From: Nilaparvata lugens
Taxonomy: Eukaryota; Arthropoda; Insecta; Hemiptera; Delphacidae
DNA: 64,000 bases
NCBI RefSeq assembly: GCF_014356525.2
Contig: NC_052518.1
Span: 35,167,705-35,231,704, forward strand
Direction of reading: 5' to 3'
The first letter of the stretch is position 1. The number at the start of each line of letters is the position of its first letter. The position numbers were made by a program, and so were the translations under genes. Below the pieces are notes generated by a model. The model was not told the origin of the DNA and did no database searches. It was given only the letters and a program-made list of their open reading frames with translations. Shown here in pieces: positions 21,757-33,085 of this stretch.

Positions 21757-22020
21757 ATAAGAGACAATGTCACCATGGGTTGGGGGGTGTTCAAAATTAC
21801 CAATTTACCAAAACAATTTGAGATACTAGTTTTGTTGTTACAACAGTATCGGTTTTTTTAGTACCTACAAATTCATACATACAATTATATAATGTTAACA
21901 AAAATAAAATTAACAGTACAAAATAACTTCAAGCTCACAAATTTAAGGTCAGTTGAATTCATAGTTGAGAATGGTATTGCATTTATAAATACATGCATAA
22001 ATAATAATACAAGTCTAATG
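21757..22020. other. Unassigned AT-rich DNA
   Basis: I see no gene or repeat that I can name here. Confidence 0.5.
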
Positions 22021-25000
22021 TCTGGGCCCTATTTCACAAAGCAACATGTCTTGTTATCAACCATGGTTATTCGAAAAATTGCTAAACAAGCTGATTACAG
22101 TCATTTCACGAAAGCACCCTCGTAGACTTGTAGTAACAAATAAATTTTAACAAGTTTACAAGCGTTTCATCAGTCATGAACAAGCGTTTCACGAACGTTG
22201 GCATGGTAACTCTTACAAAACTAGTGAAAATAATTTGCCAATAACCAAGAAATTTCTACCTATGAAGAGTAAGATTGAGTGAGATAATGAAGAGTAAATG
22301 AATAACAAGTGTTAATAAAGATGCTTTCAAGGTTAACAATTTTTTCAATGCCTTTGAGGTTAGCCTATATCGGTTGTAGGTCAATATTAATTTCAGTTTA
22401 TAACTGAAGTGTGTTTACCAAATAAATTAAAAAAGAAAGAGCATAAATTTTCTATTTGCATCTTCGTCCTCAGAAGATGGGAATGAGCCAGTAGTTTAAA
22501 TTGGTTAGAGAAGATTGTTTATAGAGAAAAAAATAAGATCAACTTTCAATCAGTTGCGGCACACCTCTCCTACTTTCTTCAAGAGTTGAAGAGGAATGCG
22601 CTCTTCCGAACCTAGTTCTTTCACAATACCGCGTGCTATTGACCCAAACACCATTTAGATACTTCTGAAACGTTCCATTTAGTTCGGAAAAATGATTCTT
22701 ATTGTTATATAATGTAATGAAAATGATGTTGGAGGTTCGGTAAGACAAACAACTATTGATTCCAATAATAGTCTTTATTCTACTGGCGTCTTTAGCTCAA
22801 AGTACAAGAATGATTTTACATTGAAATTGTATATATCCCATCATTTAATGTCTTAATACTACATTTACAAAGGAGAAGTGACTTATAAAAAACTAACTGG
22901 GCCCTTATAACTACTAAATGAATATAATATAAAATATGTTTCATACCCCAAACAATTGATGTTTCCTTCACCAGCTCTCAAACAAGAAGGAGGATGAGCC
23001 ATGAAAAACCCCCCAAAAAGGCATTCTAACCTCAAAATTGAATAAAATATATTATGACAAATGATTAATTCTTATAATTTTGATTAAGATAATGTATATT
23101 TTAAATAATCCATTGTAAATATTTTATATTAGTTTTTAGGTTTAAGTTTGTAATAAAGAATAAATTAATTTAGTTACATTTCATATATACTCAATATTTG
23201 TGCAGTTGCAGTTTATACTTAATGTTTTTGGTTATGTTATTTTATAAATATTCAATTATAGTAACATTGATTACATTATTTCAATTCATTGCACTTAACT
23301 TGTAAAGTTATTGAGTGGCGCGCGGTTTGAATGTTCACATTACACAGTTTTTGAATTTAATGAACGTTTCCGTATGACAAAATTGAGAATGCAGGAGTTC
23401 ATTGGATGCTATTGGACTCATATTATCCATCTAACACAACTATCCCATACCCTCTCAACCAAAATCCAACTTAGCATAGGTGTCCACTGGCCAGGTAATG
23501 GTGGTCAATACCACTGCTTAGGTGAGCGGGCGGCGTAAGTAAAGCTGAAACAAGTGGCTTGGATTGCATTTATTGAAAATATTTCAACTACATCTATTTT
23601 AGTGCCACCTGGAGTTTATTTAGCCCAGTCAATGAAGGTCGAAAGAAGCAGTTTCGATCCGAAAATTAAATAAAAGCTGAATTTCCAACCATTGATAGGA
23701 CCCTCCCAGAGGGTCATTCTCCCAAAAGTCCCAAGAAATCCCCTTGGAGCTTTCCCCCCCCAGCACCCTAAAACATGAAAAATGCAGGTAATCACGGGAA
23801 ATAAATTATCTCTGTAACCATCGATCGGAAACAGTTCTATTATACGTCATTCAATTCCTTACATTATGGACTACAATATTATTAGTCCCATTCATTTTTT
23901 TAATAACATGAACAGTTTTCTTGATAAAATAATATATATGTAAAAATTTAGGGGGTTTGCGATTTGATTTTTTTGTTTTCTTCGATTAACTGCGAAGCAA
24001 ATGATTTTAAAGAAAAATGAGATAAATAATTGATTCAGCCCCTTTCATTGCAAACCCATTGATGTATATTGTTATGTATTTACGATTCGATTTGACGCCG
24101 TGAAAGGGGAAACTGACGACGCGGTACGGCGCGGCTGACTCGCTTAGCCATAGTAAATAGCAAACAGTAAATCAATTATCTCTGTAACCATTTATCGGAA
24201 ACAGTTATATTGTACGTCATTCAATTCGTTACATTACGGACTACAATATTAGACATATTCATTTTCTCGATAAAACAAACAGTTTCCCTGATAAAATAAT
24301 ATATATGTAAAAATTTAGGGGTTTTTCGATTTGTTTTTTTTTTTTGTTTTCTCCGATTAACTTCGAAGCAAGTAATTTTAAAGAATGCGTCAAATAATTA
24401 ATGTAGCCACTTTCATTGCGAATCCATTATCGTGTATCGTGTTATGTGTTGTCATGGTGTTATGTATTTGCGATTCGATTTGACGCTGTGGAAGGGGGAA
24501 CAGCCGAAGCGGTACGGCGCGGCTGACTTCTTCACCATAGTAAACAGTAAAATAGTACTGCTTTCTAAGTTGCAACTTATTTATAATTTGCGCTCGAAAC
24601 AATCAATTTTGTCTATTGTTTTGACTTGCGCTGAAACTAAATTTACACTTTTTAGTTCTCTAAATTCTAAATATTAAAATGTTTGAGATTTAACCAAATC
24701 GATTACAGCAAATTTATTCAGCTTTCATTGCCAGTTCAGGAAATCAATGTTTTTCTACGTGAATTAATTATAAAGCCACTATCACAATACGGTCGTCATC
24801 ATCTTGCTCTCTATGTTTTGATTGAAATGTGATAATTAACTCATCATTTTGTTGTTATATATGTGCTTAATCATGCTTTCTGTGACAAAGATATTGTTTG
24901 CAAACCGATAAGATATTCATACTAATACACAATATAATAAATGTATATATGTTTATGATCCTAATTCTATGCTATAATTTATCATAAGTTATGAACGTCA

Positions 25001-26466
25001 AAAACTGAGATGAATCATAGATTAAAATTATTGTTTAAATTTTTTTCGCAAAATAAGGATAAGATGAAGGAGTTGGACACATACGGTAATATATCATCAA
25101 ACTTCATTGAAAAACATAAATATCCGAAACTAGAGTTATCAAATAATATTGTGATACCTCTGACTCGTATTGACAAGGAACACTTCAAATTTCAAATTAA
25201 TATGATAAATTCTGTGAGCGGACAACGAAATCCTGATTTTTATCATCAGCGTGGTTAAAACGAAAAAAATTATGATAATTTTGAGTATTGAAAAGGGAAA
25301 ATCTAGATTCAGCGCATGTCAAAACAATAGATAAAATTAATTGTTCGAGCGCCATAGTGTAAATGAGATGCAATGTAGAAAGCATTGCTATTCTATTTAC
25401 TATGGTGAAGGGAGTCAGCCGCGTCGGCTGTTTCCCCTTCCACAGCGTCAAATTGAATCGCAAATAAATAACAATATACATCAATGAATTTGCAATGTAA
25501 GTAGCTACATTAATTATCTGCCTCATTTTCCTTTAAGATTACTTGCTTCAAAGTTAATCGGAGAAAACAAAAAAAAAAAATCAAATCGAAAAATCTCTAA
25601 ATTTTTACATATATGTTATTTTATCTAGAGAACTGTTTGTTTTATCGAGAAAATGAATACATCTAGTATTGTAGTCCATAATGTAACGAATCGAATGACG
25701 TATGATAGATTCTTTTTCGATTGATGGTTACAGAGATAATTGAGTTCCTGTTCACTGTTTACTATGGCGAAGAGAGTCAGCGGCGCCGTACCGCGTCGGC
25801 TGTTTCTCCTTCCACGGCGTCAAATCGAATCGCAAATACATAACAATATATATCAATGAGTTCACAATGAGAGTGGCTACATTAATTACTTGGCTCATTT
25901 TTCTTTAAAATTATTTTCTTCGAAGTTAATCGAAGAAAACAGAAAAATCAAATCGCAAACCCCCTGAATTTTCACATATATATTATTTTATCAAGAAAAC
26001 TGTTAATTTTATTGAAAAAATGAATAGAAATAATATTGTAGTACATAATGTAAGAAATCGAATGACGTATAATAGAACTGTTTCCGATCAATGGTTACAA
26101 AGATAATTGATTTTCCGTGATTACCTGCATTTTTCAACTTTGAGGGTGGCTAGGGGTGAAAGCTCCAGGGGGATTCCTTGGGACTTTTGGGGGAATGACC
26201 CTCTGGTAGGGTTCTATCGATGGTGAGAGATTCAGCTTTTATTTAATTTTCGGATCGAAAAAACCTTTATTGACTGGGCTAATTGATAATCTGAAACGGT
26301 TACGTATGGTAGCACTGAGGTGTGGGAACACTTGTGAACCTGTAGTCTTGTAAACTTTTAACCCATTTTCTTTCTGATATGCCTGTAGCTGAAATCTTGT
26401 CATTAAAAGTACTTGTCAGTAAGCATGGTTGCTAACAAGACTTGTTGCTTTGTGAAATAGGCCCAG
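22021..26466. mobile_element. Terminal-inverted-repeat element with a giant internal foldback
   Basis: The ends are inverted copies: TCTGGGCCCTATTTCACAAA at 22021 and, reversed, TCTGGGCCTATTTCACAAAG at 26466. The similarity continues through GCAACA and TTGTTA to about 60 bp. No target duplication is certain. No transposase is seen. A 210-bp frame at 22539-22748 (-) and an 82-codon frame at 25010-25258 (+) resemble nothing I know. The inner 2.7 kb are a palindrome (separate entry). Probably a non-autonomous DNA transposon. Confidence 0.65.
23619..26282. repeat. 2.7-kb foldback with four copies of a ~370-bp unit
   Basis: The left arm 23619-24680 and right arm 25262-26282 are reverse complements with scattered differences, around a ~580-bp unique centre. 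Within each arm the segment from CAATTATCTCTGTAACCAT to CGCCATAGTAAACAGT is repeated head-to-tail (about 23802-24170 and 24171-24545; mirrored at about 25380-25740 and 25740-26112). So the unit exists as two direct and two inverted copies. The GGCGCGGCTGACTC segment in each unit is strikingly GC-rich for this region. Confidence 0.85.
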
Positions 26467-27059
26467 AACGTGAGCTTTTATTACGAAGAAAAACCGAAGT
26501 ACCTACAAAAGAAAATTAATTGTAACCTATTAATATGAAATAGGTAAGAATAAACCAACGATAAAGTTATGGAAAAAGTACAAAATAATAAGCTGATAAA
26601 GAACGAATAGAAAACAGTGAATACTTTAAATAATATAAGTAAACTAAAATAACTTAAAAATAATAGTGGAGAATCGGTAAAGCAATATTATAAATAAGAT
26701 GTCTTATAGTGATAAAAACGTCAGTTAATGCTTTAATCTAATTACTGTAGACTGCTTTTTTCAGTTTAAATAGGAACGTTTGATAGAAAGTCTGGAGTAA
26801 CTATATTAGCGATTTTCCTACATGTATAGGGAAACTGCATCCTAAAAACCATCATATTAGTTTCAGCTGAGATAGCCGTTCTAAGACTAGAGTAAACATT
26901 TTACTAAAGATTGATTATGGTTTAATAACCGAAACTAGTACCTATCTCAAATTATTCAATGATTTTTATAGTTTTGACAATATCAAGTCGTTTTCATTCA
27001 ATAGCAACATCAGAAAGTATTTTTCTCTCTGGTAATATTGATCATTTATTATTTTTCAG
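26467..27059. other. Intron sequence before the second lachesin exon
   Basis: Unique-looking AT-rich DNA ending in a standard acceptor (TTATTATTTTTCAG). No repeat or gene recognised. Confidence 0.6.
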
Positions 27060-27316
27060 ATCAAAGATATTCAAGAAACCGACTCCGGCTTCTATCAATG
27101 TCAAGTATTCATTGCTTTGCAAAACAAAATAAGTGCAGAAGTGGAGCTTCAAGTTCGTCGGCCACCCATAATATCAGACAACTCTACTCGATCAGTTGTT
27201 GTCACCGAAGGTCAGAGTGTCAGCTTGGATTGCTATGCCGGGGGTCATCCTGAACCCAGAGTATCTTGGAAAAGAGAAAACAACGCAATTCTGCCAACTG
27301 GAGGATCCATATACAG
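27060..27316 (+). CDS. Lac: Lachesin, internal exon: end of Ig1 and start of Ig2
   Basis: 257 bp, acceptor CAG ending 27059, donor ACAG|GTTTGT at 27317. It starts in phase 0 (IKDIQETDSGFYQCQV), completing Ig1 with the D-x-G/A-x-Y-x-C motif of the F strand. It then passes through VELQVRRPPIISDNSTRSV into Ig2 (VSLDCYAGGHPEPRVSWKRE). It ends with two bases of a codon after NNAILPTGGSIY. The wording is nearly that of fly lachesin. The next exon should begin with the rest of Ig2 (second Cys) and Ig3. I do not find it in the following 36.7 kb. Confidence 0.95.
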
Positions 27317-27544
27317 GTTTGTCATCCATGACATCAAACAATTAAACATTTTTTTACAGCTTAGTTGTATATTCATGTACTGTATATCAATTAATGATTG
27401 TTTTGTTTATTGTAAATAATGTTTACTTCAGTTTAGTATGTTCAGCATATGTGGTTGCACAAATCTACAAGGAAAACGAAACGTTACTTCCATAATAAAA
27501 TGCAAAATCAAGCAAATAAGGCAAACTCAATGTTTGCTTATTCT
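27317..27544. other. Start of the next lachesin intron
   Basis: Non-coding AT-rich sequence. The open frame that continues past 27316 is intron read-through. Confidence 0.7.
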
Positions 27545-27900
27545 GTAGAACCTCTATAATTCTTGGTTGACGGGACCAAGCGTTTACTACCGTACGAATT
27601 ATGAAGGTTACGAATTATAGAGGCTATGGTGCAGCATAGGTGATTTCCGGTTGATGACCTCATGTCTGGAGAATTAGTTGGCGATAGCATAGTTCACTTG
27701 CATTATGTTCCTCTTCTTGGTGTATGAGAAAATCCATAAAATACGAATTCTAGAGAGTTGTAGCAAACCAACTACGAATATACAGTCAGTCGACGATAAG
27801 TCAGCGCTCTATTTTACTATGAATTATCGAGGTGGTCGACTTTGCTTTACTACGATATAGAGGCTGTTTCAATTAGGCTCGAATTATCGAGATTCTATTG
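27545..27900. mobile_element. Pogo/Tigger-like MITE
   Basis: The left end TGTAGAACCTCTATAATTC and the reversed right end CAATAGAATCTCGATAATTC form an imperfect terminal inverted repeat of the CAGTxGAACCTCxATAA type. The interior repeats phrases such as GAATTATAGAGGCT and GATATAGAGGCTG. Too short to code for a transposase. The outermost bases are mutated, so the exact ends are approximate. Confidence 0.6.
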
Positions 27901-29581
27901 CACCAAGATGGCGGTCTAATAAATCTTGATCCACACCATTTTTCTTTACTGTTCCTACATCCCTTCCTACCTACATGGTTTCAAGGGACATGCTTTCTGA
28001 GCACACGTCATTCATGTAAAGATTCGAAATAATTTTCAGTTTCCAAATTTATATCTTCTAAGAAAGTAATGAAAGTGTTGTTATCGATGATGATTTGCTA
28101 TTTAAGCGTCATTCCATGAAGGTGAATCCAAGCTTACTCATAACTCAATAATAAAATGTCTAATTCAAACTCAGAAAATATTATTAAAACTCAATCGAAA
28201 ATAGAATGAATAAATGAAATGGAATGTTATTACCAATATGAAACTGAGTGTATAAATATTATGAAAATTCATGTTTGAAATGGCTAAATTTCTTTTCTTC
28301 TTTATTAATTACAGTGATTCATTTGAAATTGAAACAAATCGGTATTATTTTTAGTTCAAACTTGGGAATCATCACTGACTTGGCTCTTTAACTATTCATG
28401 TGATTGTTCTACAAAAAAGTCCAGTTAACGTTTTTGTCAAACAATAACTGCTGATGTGGTTTATGTGAATCTTTTTCTGATTTTGTTCCAGTTCAGTCAC
28501 TGTTTATTGAATGCTCAACATTATCATTCTTTTTTATATAGGCGTACTTTACTGCACATAGCATCGCATCCTCTATTGTGTATTTAGTAGGTCAATTTCC
28601 TCCAGACAATTTATATTGTCTTGGGCTTTATATATTCATTTTTCTTATTCCTGTCATTTTTGAAGCAACAGATAGTATAATTTACACTTTACTCCTATTG
28701 TTTCTGGGCTTTATATATTATCCATTTTTGAATCATCGGATAGTTATTAACACTTTAGTATGAAACTCAGTCAGACTGTCAGTAAGAACCATATTTATCC
28801 ACGTCTAATAATACATTATCAGTTTATCTTCAACATATTTGTTATTTGAGCGTTGGAGATTCACTGATACCTTAAAGATGACATTATAAATGAAACCTAG
28901 TAATTCAATACAGTAAGCCTTTTTTTAAATTAAAGAAATGTTTGGTATTTTTGTTGGTTGATTATAATTTTTGGTTGCTAATAGTTTTATCACATATTGT
29001 GAAATTTTAAATTTGGTTGAGAATGATAATTGCTGGAATACAGGAGATTCATATTTAGTCTTTCCCTACAGATAGTTAGCAGTATTTTCTTATTATTTCT
29101 ATGTTTGCAATCCAATAAACATTATTTAAAAACTCAATAAAAAACTTCTCAAGTACTATGGTATGGTGCAGGTGTACATTGTGAATTGAACCAATAAAAC
29201 GTTCGTAGTGACGTTTGTCAGTTCTGCAAACGTCATATAATACGGCATTATAAGGTTGACATCCTTTAGTTCTCCAATCATCAGCCTTCTGCTTATTTGC
29301 AGTTTCCTTTCCTTTATCAGTTTCTCATACAAGCTATAAATCTAAATTACTAAACATTTTCTTTTTTAATTTGAATTTTTAAATTGTTATGACCTACTAT
29401 AGCACTCTTCTTCTATTCAACTAGGTATTTTTTAAATAAATTATCCTTAATTCAAATAATTTAAATTTATTTTTTCAAATTTGTGTTTTCTTTATCAACA
29501 AATAAAGTTAATCTTGAAGTAAGATTAGTAAGGATAGTTTTGTATTGAGGCACATTAGTAAGGTTTGTGCATGAAAACATT
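27901..29581. other. Intronic DNA without recognised features
   Basis: AT-rich sequence. The longest frames are short and show no protein-like composition. GACGTTTGTCAGTTCTGCAAACGTC at 29211-29235 is a small palindrome. I see nothing else I can name. Confidence 0.5.
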
Positions 29582-29695
29582 GCTTTAGTGAGGTCCACGT
29601 TATAATGACAGTGTACAATTGACAATAGTGTTGTCCTATCATGCAACAAAGCAGATAGCGCTATCTCTCTCTAGCTTTGCAATGTTGTCAGTTTA
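29582..29695. repeat. Short dispersed repeat (SINE/MITE-like), copy 2
   Basis: Pairs with 2501-2632: both begin CTTTAGTGAGxTCCACGTT and end with a CTxxCTTxGCAAxGTTGTCAGTTT phrase. Class unknown. Confidence 0.45.
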
Positions 29696-30299
29696 CCAGA
29701 AATATTTCATTTTTACTTTTGACAGTGACTGTACAAATGTAAAAAAACCATTCTCTGCCGCCATTTTTTCTTCATTCTACCAAAATACTTCAGTACACAA
29801 GTCAAACAATTGATTAAAAATGTATTTTTGAATAAATATAATAATTTTTTGATATTTTCGTATGAGAAACACAAATTATACATGAAAATGACATTTTAAA
29901 GTTGATAACTTAGACCATCCTAGACTTCGTCCATGCTTCAGTTAGCCCACCGTATAGGTTATGACTGGTACTGGTACCGGTTTAAATAATATTGAAAGGT
30001 TATAACAAAATTATTTACATTTAAATTATGTTATTCTAAATAGTATTTCATTTTGCTATTATTTTCAAGAGAAATTAAAATAGAATACCCACCGAGCAGC
30101 TTTATTTCTGTTGTTTTGAAGTTCAGATTGGTGTATAGCAGCTTTTCAGCCTACATTTCAGGTTTGTATCAAAATAAAAATCTGATCTCAATGCAAAGTT
30201 TCGAATCAAATCATGAAAACAGATATTTTACTGATGAATTTTATTGATTTGACATGAAATTGATTATTTTATTAAGAAAATGGAAACTAACATTAGATC
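29696..30299. other. Intronic DNA without recognised features
   Basis: AT-rich, no gene, no repeat that I can assign. Confidence 0.5.
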
Positions 30300-30552
30300 A
30301 AATTTAATTGGATGAATTGAGTAACAGCTGTGTACACTCAGTGGAAAAATGGAATCAACTAGGCAACGTTGTTCTCCTATCTTTCTTCACTGCCATTATA
30401 ACGTAAACAGTTCGTTGTAAACGTTGTGAACTGTTATAAACAGTTCGTTGCCAAAACTCACTTGTGAACTGTTATAAACAGTTCGTTGCCAAAACAGTCA
30501 CCTTGACAACCGTGCTCACATGATAAGTATCCATGTAGGACTAGCCTACATC
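30300..30552 (-). mobile_element. Probable 3' LTR of a gypsy-type element (-)
   Basis: Immediately after the purine tract (minus strand AAGGGGGGGATA at about 30550-30561) the sequence TGATGTAGGCTAGTCCTACA begins, a plausible TG LTR start. It contains two to three copies of a ~40-bp unit with GTGAACTGTTATAAACAG (about 30408-30490). The far end of the LTR is not defined because the 5' LTR is missing. Confidence 0.45.
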
Positions 30553-30603
30553 AATATCCCCCCCTTAGAGATCTTGGTCTCTAAGGTCCTCTAATCTGAT
30601 CTT

Positions 30604-30770
30604 GGTTCTCTAATTTCCTTGATAAGGTGTTAGACGATTAATGTGTACAACCTTCGGTTTGGTTCTTCATTCAGTGTTCTTAATACTGTACACAAATATC
30701 CTCTCCACAATGTAGTACGAGCCTTCCTTTACTCTTTCTAATTTTGAGCAAACATTTATTTAAATTGCCA
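30604..30770 (-). pseudogene. Gypsy integrase C-terminus (-)
   Basis: On the minus strand one frame reads KEGSYYIVERIF and, after one stop, KPKVVHINRLTPYQGN. This is the characteristic KVVHxxRLxPY end of Metaviridae integrase, followed within 50 bp by a purine tract. The rest of the element (upstream on the minus strand) is absent or rearranged into the duplication at 30771-30947. Confidence 0.65.
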
Positions 30771-30947
30771 AATTTAATTCTTGCAAATAACAAACAATTT
30801 GGATTCTTTGGATTTCCAATGAAACTTAAACAATTGAATATAGCAGCATTTGATCCAAATTTAATTCTTGCAAATAACAAACAATTTGGATTCTTTGGAT
30901 TTCCAATGAAACTTAAACGATTGAATATAGCAGCATTTGATCCTCAA
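30771..30947. repeat. 88-bp tandem duplication
   Basis: A segment starting TTTAATTCTTGCAAATAACA and ending GCAGCATTTGATCC is present twice head-to-tail with about one difference. Adjacent to the gypsy integrase end. Confidence 0.9.
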
Positions 30948-31014
30948 CATTGTGGGCTCCATTGTGTCCCCACCGACGATGTCTCAAACCTCTAACTCGA
31001 ACAATACTCTGCTC

Positions 31015-31200
31015 AGCCATTCTTCAGGACAGACACACTTCCTCCCTGCAAGATAGCCATGCTTCTGCAGTTCCGGACAGTCGTGCTTCTTCCCTGCCAG
31101 ACCTCCATATGTCTGCAGTTACAAACAAGCAACGTTTCCTTCCTGCCAGACAGCCATGCTTCGGCAGTTCCGGACAGCTGTGCTTCCTCTCAGCTATATG
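31015..31200. repeat. ~60-bp minisatellite
   Basis: About three imperfect units containing CCCTGCCAGACAGCCATGCT, then TTCCGGACAG and GTGCTTCCT. GC-rich compared with its surroundings. The frames through it look like translated repeat, not protein. Confidence 0.75.
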
Positions 31201-31431
31201 CTGAGGACTGAGGAGTCCCATTCGAGCTAGTGACACCCTCACTTGCTCCTGATTTTCTCACTTAGGCATACCCTAATGCATGTCGTAACCTGTGCACACA
31301 CCCTATGTGTGACTTCCTTAAGGCAGTGTTGCTTCCAAAACAGTGTTGCTTCCGAATGTCTGCTGCTTCCAACTATTCATATCTGATACTTTTTCAACAA
31401 GTCACTTGAAGGCAATGTCCCTTAAAACTGG
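31201..31431. other. Unassigned sequence before a truncated LINE
   Basis: Moderately GC-rich non-coding sequence. Repeats the phrase GGCAGTGTTGCTTCC / AACAGTGTTGCTTCC near 31323-31350. No gene recognised. Confidence 0.4.
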
Positions 31432-32820
31432 AAGATTGCTCTGGTTCGCCCTCTAAATAAAGTTCCATTACCCAATAAAGTTGAGGATTTCAGTATTCTA
31501 CCTGCATTGTCCAAAGTGCTAGAAAGACTCATTCATGCTCAAGTTGTAAAATTTCTAGACAACAACAGTAAACTTCATAACTTTCAATCAGGCTTTAGGA
31601 AATTCCATTCAACTGAGACAGCTCTGCTTCGTGTCACTGATGATATAAGGTTAGCTATGGACCAAAGAAAATGCACCATCCTCACCCTATTTGATTTTTC
31701 TAAAGCATTCGATACTGTTGATCATACAGTTCTTTTGAATAAGTTGGCTATTCTTGGTTTCAGTCACAACTCGTTAGTTTGGTTCAAATCCTATCTGTTA
31801 GGTAGAAAACAATGTGTATCTGTCGGTGACAAAAAGTCAACATGGAAAAACGTTATGCATGGAGTACCACAAGGTTCAATTTTAGGCCCTCTCCTCTTCA
31901 CTTTGTATGCTAATGACCTGTCTTCCATTATCAAATTTTCCAGTTTCCATACTTATGCAGACGACCTTCAAATTTATTTAAGCTGTCCCATAACAAAAAT
32001 TAATGAAACAGTTGGAATAATTAATCAGGATATCAATTCGATAGTTGAATGGACAAAGAAAAATAGCCTTAAGCTTAATCCCATCAAAACACAAACCATT
32101 GTAATTGGATATTCTCGTCTTATAAACAATATTGACCTTGAATCGATTCTCAAAATTAGTGTAAACGGTAATGACATTCCTTACTGTAGCTCAGTTAAAA
32201 ATGTAGGCATTATTATGAATAATACTCTTGACTGGTCAGAACAAGTGAACAAAACTTGTGAAAAGGTATTTTCAGCCATGCACGCATTGTAGAAAATGCA
32301 CGATATCCTCTCAAGAAACATTATATTATTATTGGTTCAGTTTCTCATCTTCCCACATTTAATGTATTGTAATTCTGTTCTCAATGATATGCAAGTCACT
32401 CTGAATGATAAACTACAGCGTTGCCAAAATTATTGTCTACGTTTCGTCTACTCTCTCCAACGCCATGATCATATCACCCCAGCCTACATTGCTAGTTCAA
32501 CATTAAAGCTTTCCAATCAAAGGCTTTTTCGAATAGTCAAGCTTGTTAGAGATATCTTGAAATACGTAAATCCGAACTATTTTAAAGATAATTTCAAATT
32601 TGTCTCTGAAGGTAGGAGGATAGATGCTTCACATACTAGAACCGGAGAGAGTACTTTAAGGATACCAATCAACTACTATTTTCACAAAATCCTTCCTAGT
32701 TAGTGCCTGTTGTGCATGGAATGCACTTCCTGTTACTATCAAGTCCATCGAGATACTGACTTTAAGAAAATATCTTTTGGAACAAATGACTGAAACTGAC
32801 CAGCCCTAGAACGATCACAT
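31432..32820 (+). pseudogene. 5'-truncated CR1/L2-like LINE, reverse transcriptase
   Basis: RT enters at ILPALSKVLERLIHAQ, then QSGFRKFHSTETALL, TLFDFSKAFDTVDH, HGVPQGSILGPLLFTLYAND and the active site TYADDLQIYLS (about 31948-31980). The C-terminal region continues after one in-frame TAG (32290-32292) to 32703, and in another frame to CVAWNALP at about 32715. Two lesions only, so the copy is fairly young. The endonuclease and ORF1 are missing. The wording (YADDLQIY, FSKAFDTVDH) suits CR1/L2-type LINEs. It is a different family from the LINEs at 13519, 38512 and 59400. Confidence 0.87.
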
Positions 32821-32879
32821 GACAACCATCCCTCACCCATCCCATCAATACAAACCTATAAACCTGTTATAGAATAAAT

Positions 32880-32897
32880 TATATATATATATATATA
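32880..32897. repeat. (TA)n microsatellite
   Basis: Short TA run between the LINE 3' end and the hairpin repeat. Confidence 0.8.
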
Positions 32898-32904
32898 ATA
32901 TAAA

Positions 32905-33085
32905 TATAAACAGGATACACACGACACGGATAGATTGAAAACACTTAAAAACTTAAACGAGAATTTTCGGGAGCTGGGCCCCTTCCTGGTTGATTGACAA
33001 AGGGGGCCCAGCTCCCGAAAATTCTCGTTTAAATGTAAGTTTTTAAGTGTTTTTAATCTATCCATGTCGTGTGTATCCTGTTTAT
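32905..33085. repeat. Foldback built from the family A leader
   Basis: Arms 32905-32982 and 33003-33085 are reverse complements around a 20-bp loop (TTCCTGGTTGATTGACAAAG). The arm is the family A leader (GGATACACACGACACGGAT, then ATTGAAAACACTTAAAAAC, then GAATTTTCGGGAGCTGGG). A further direct copy of the leader follows at 33098. The arm tips are GC-rich. Confidence 0.88.

Larger units (their letters stand above)
3680..27059 (+). other. 23.4-kb lachesin intron filled with transposons
   Basis: The donor GTAAAT at 3680 and the acceptor ATTTTTCAG ending at 27059 join the two halves of Ig domain 1 in phase 0. Everything annotated between these points is mobile-element sequence or unclassified repeat. 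No other exon is needed to connect the flanking protein segments. Confidence 0.85.

Noticed and set aside
21624..21821. Open frame with repeated IYIYI
   Set aside because: Also translated (TA)n plus the family A leader.
22539..22748. 69-codon minus-strand frame inside the TIR element
   Set aside because: Not similar to any transposase I know; too short and isolated.
25010..25258. 82-codon frame in the centre of the foldback
   Set aside because: No similarity I recognise and composition close to AT-rich background; not reported as a gene.
28578..28763. Hydrophobic 61-codon frame
   Set aside because: Typical of AT-rich random DNA; no start context, no neighbours, no repeat of the frame.
29211..29235. 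Small palindrome GACGTTTGTC...GCAAACGTC
   Set aside because: Short, single, and without context that would indicate a function.
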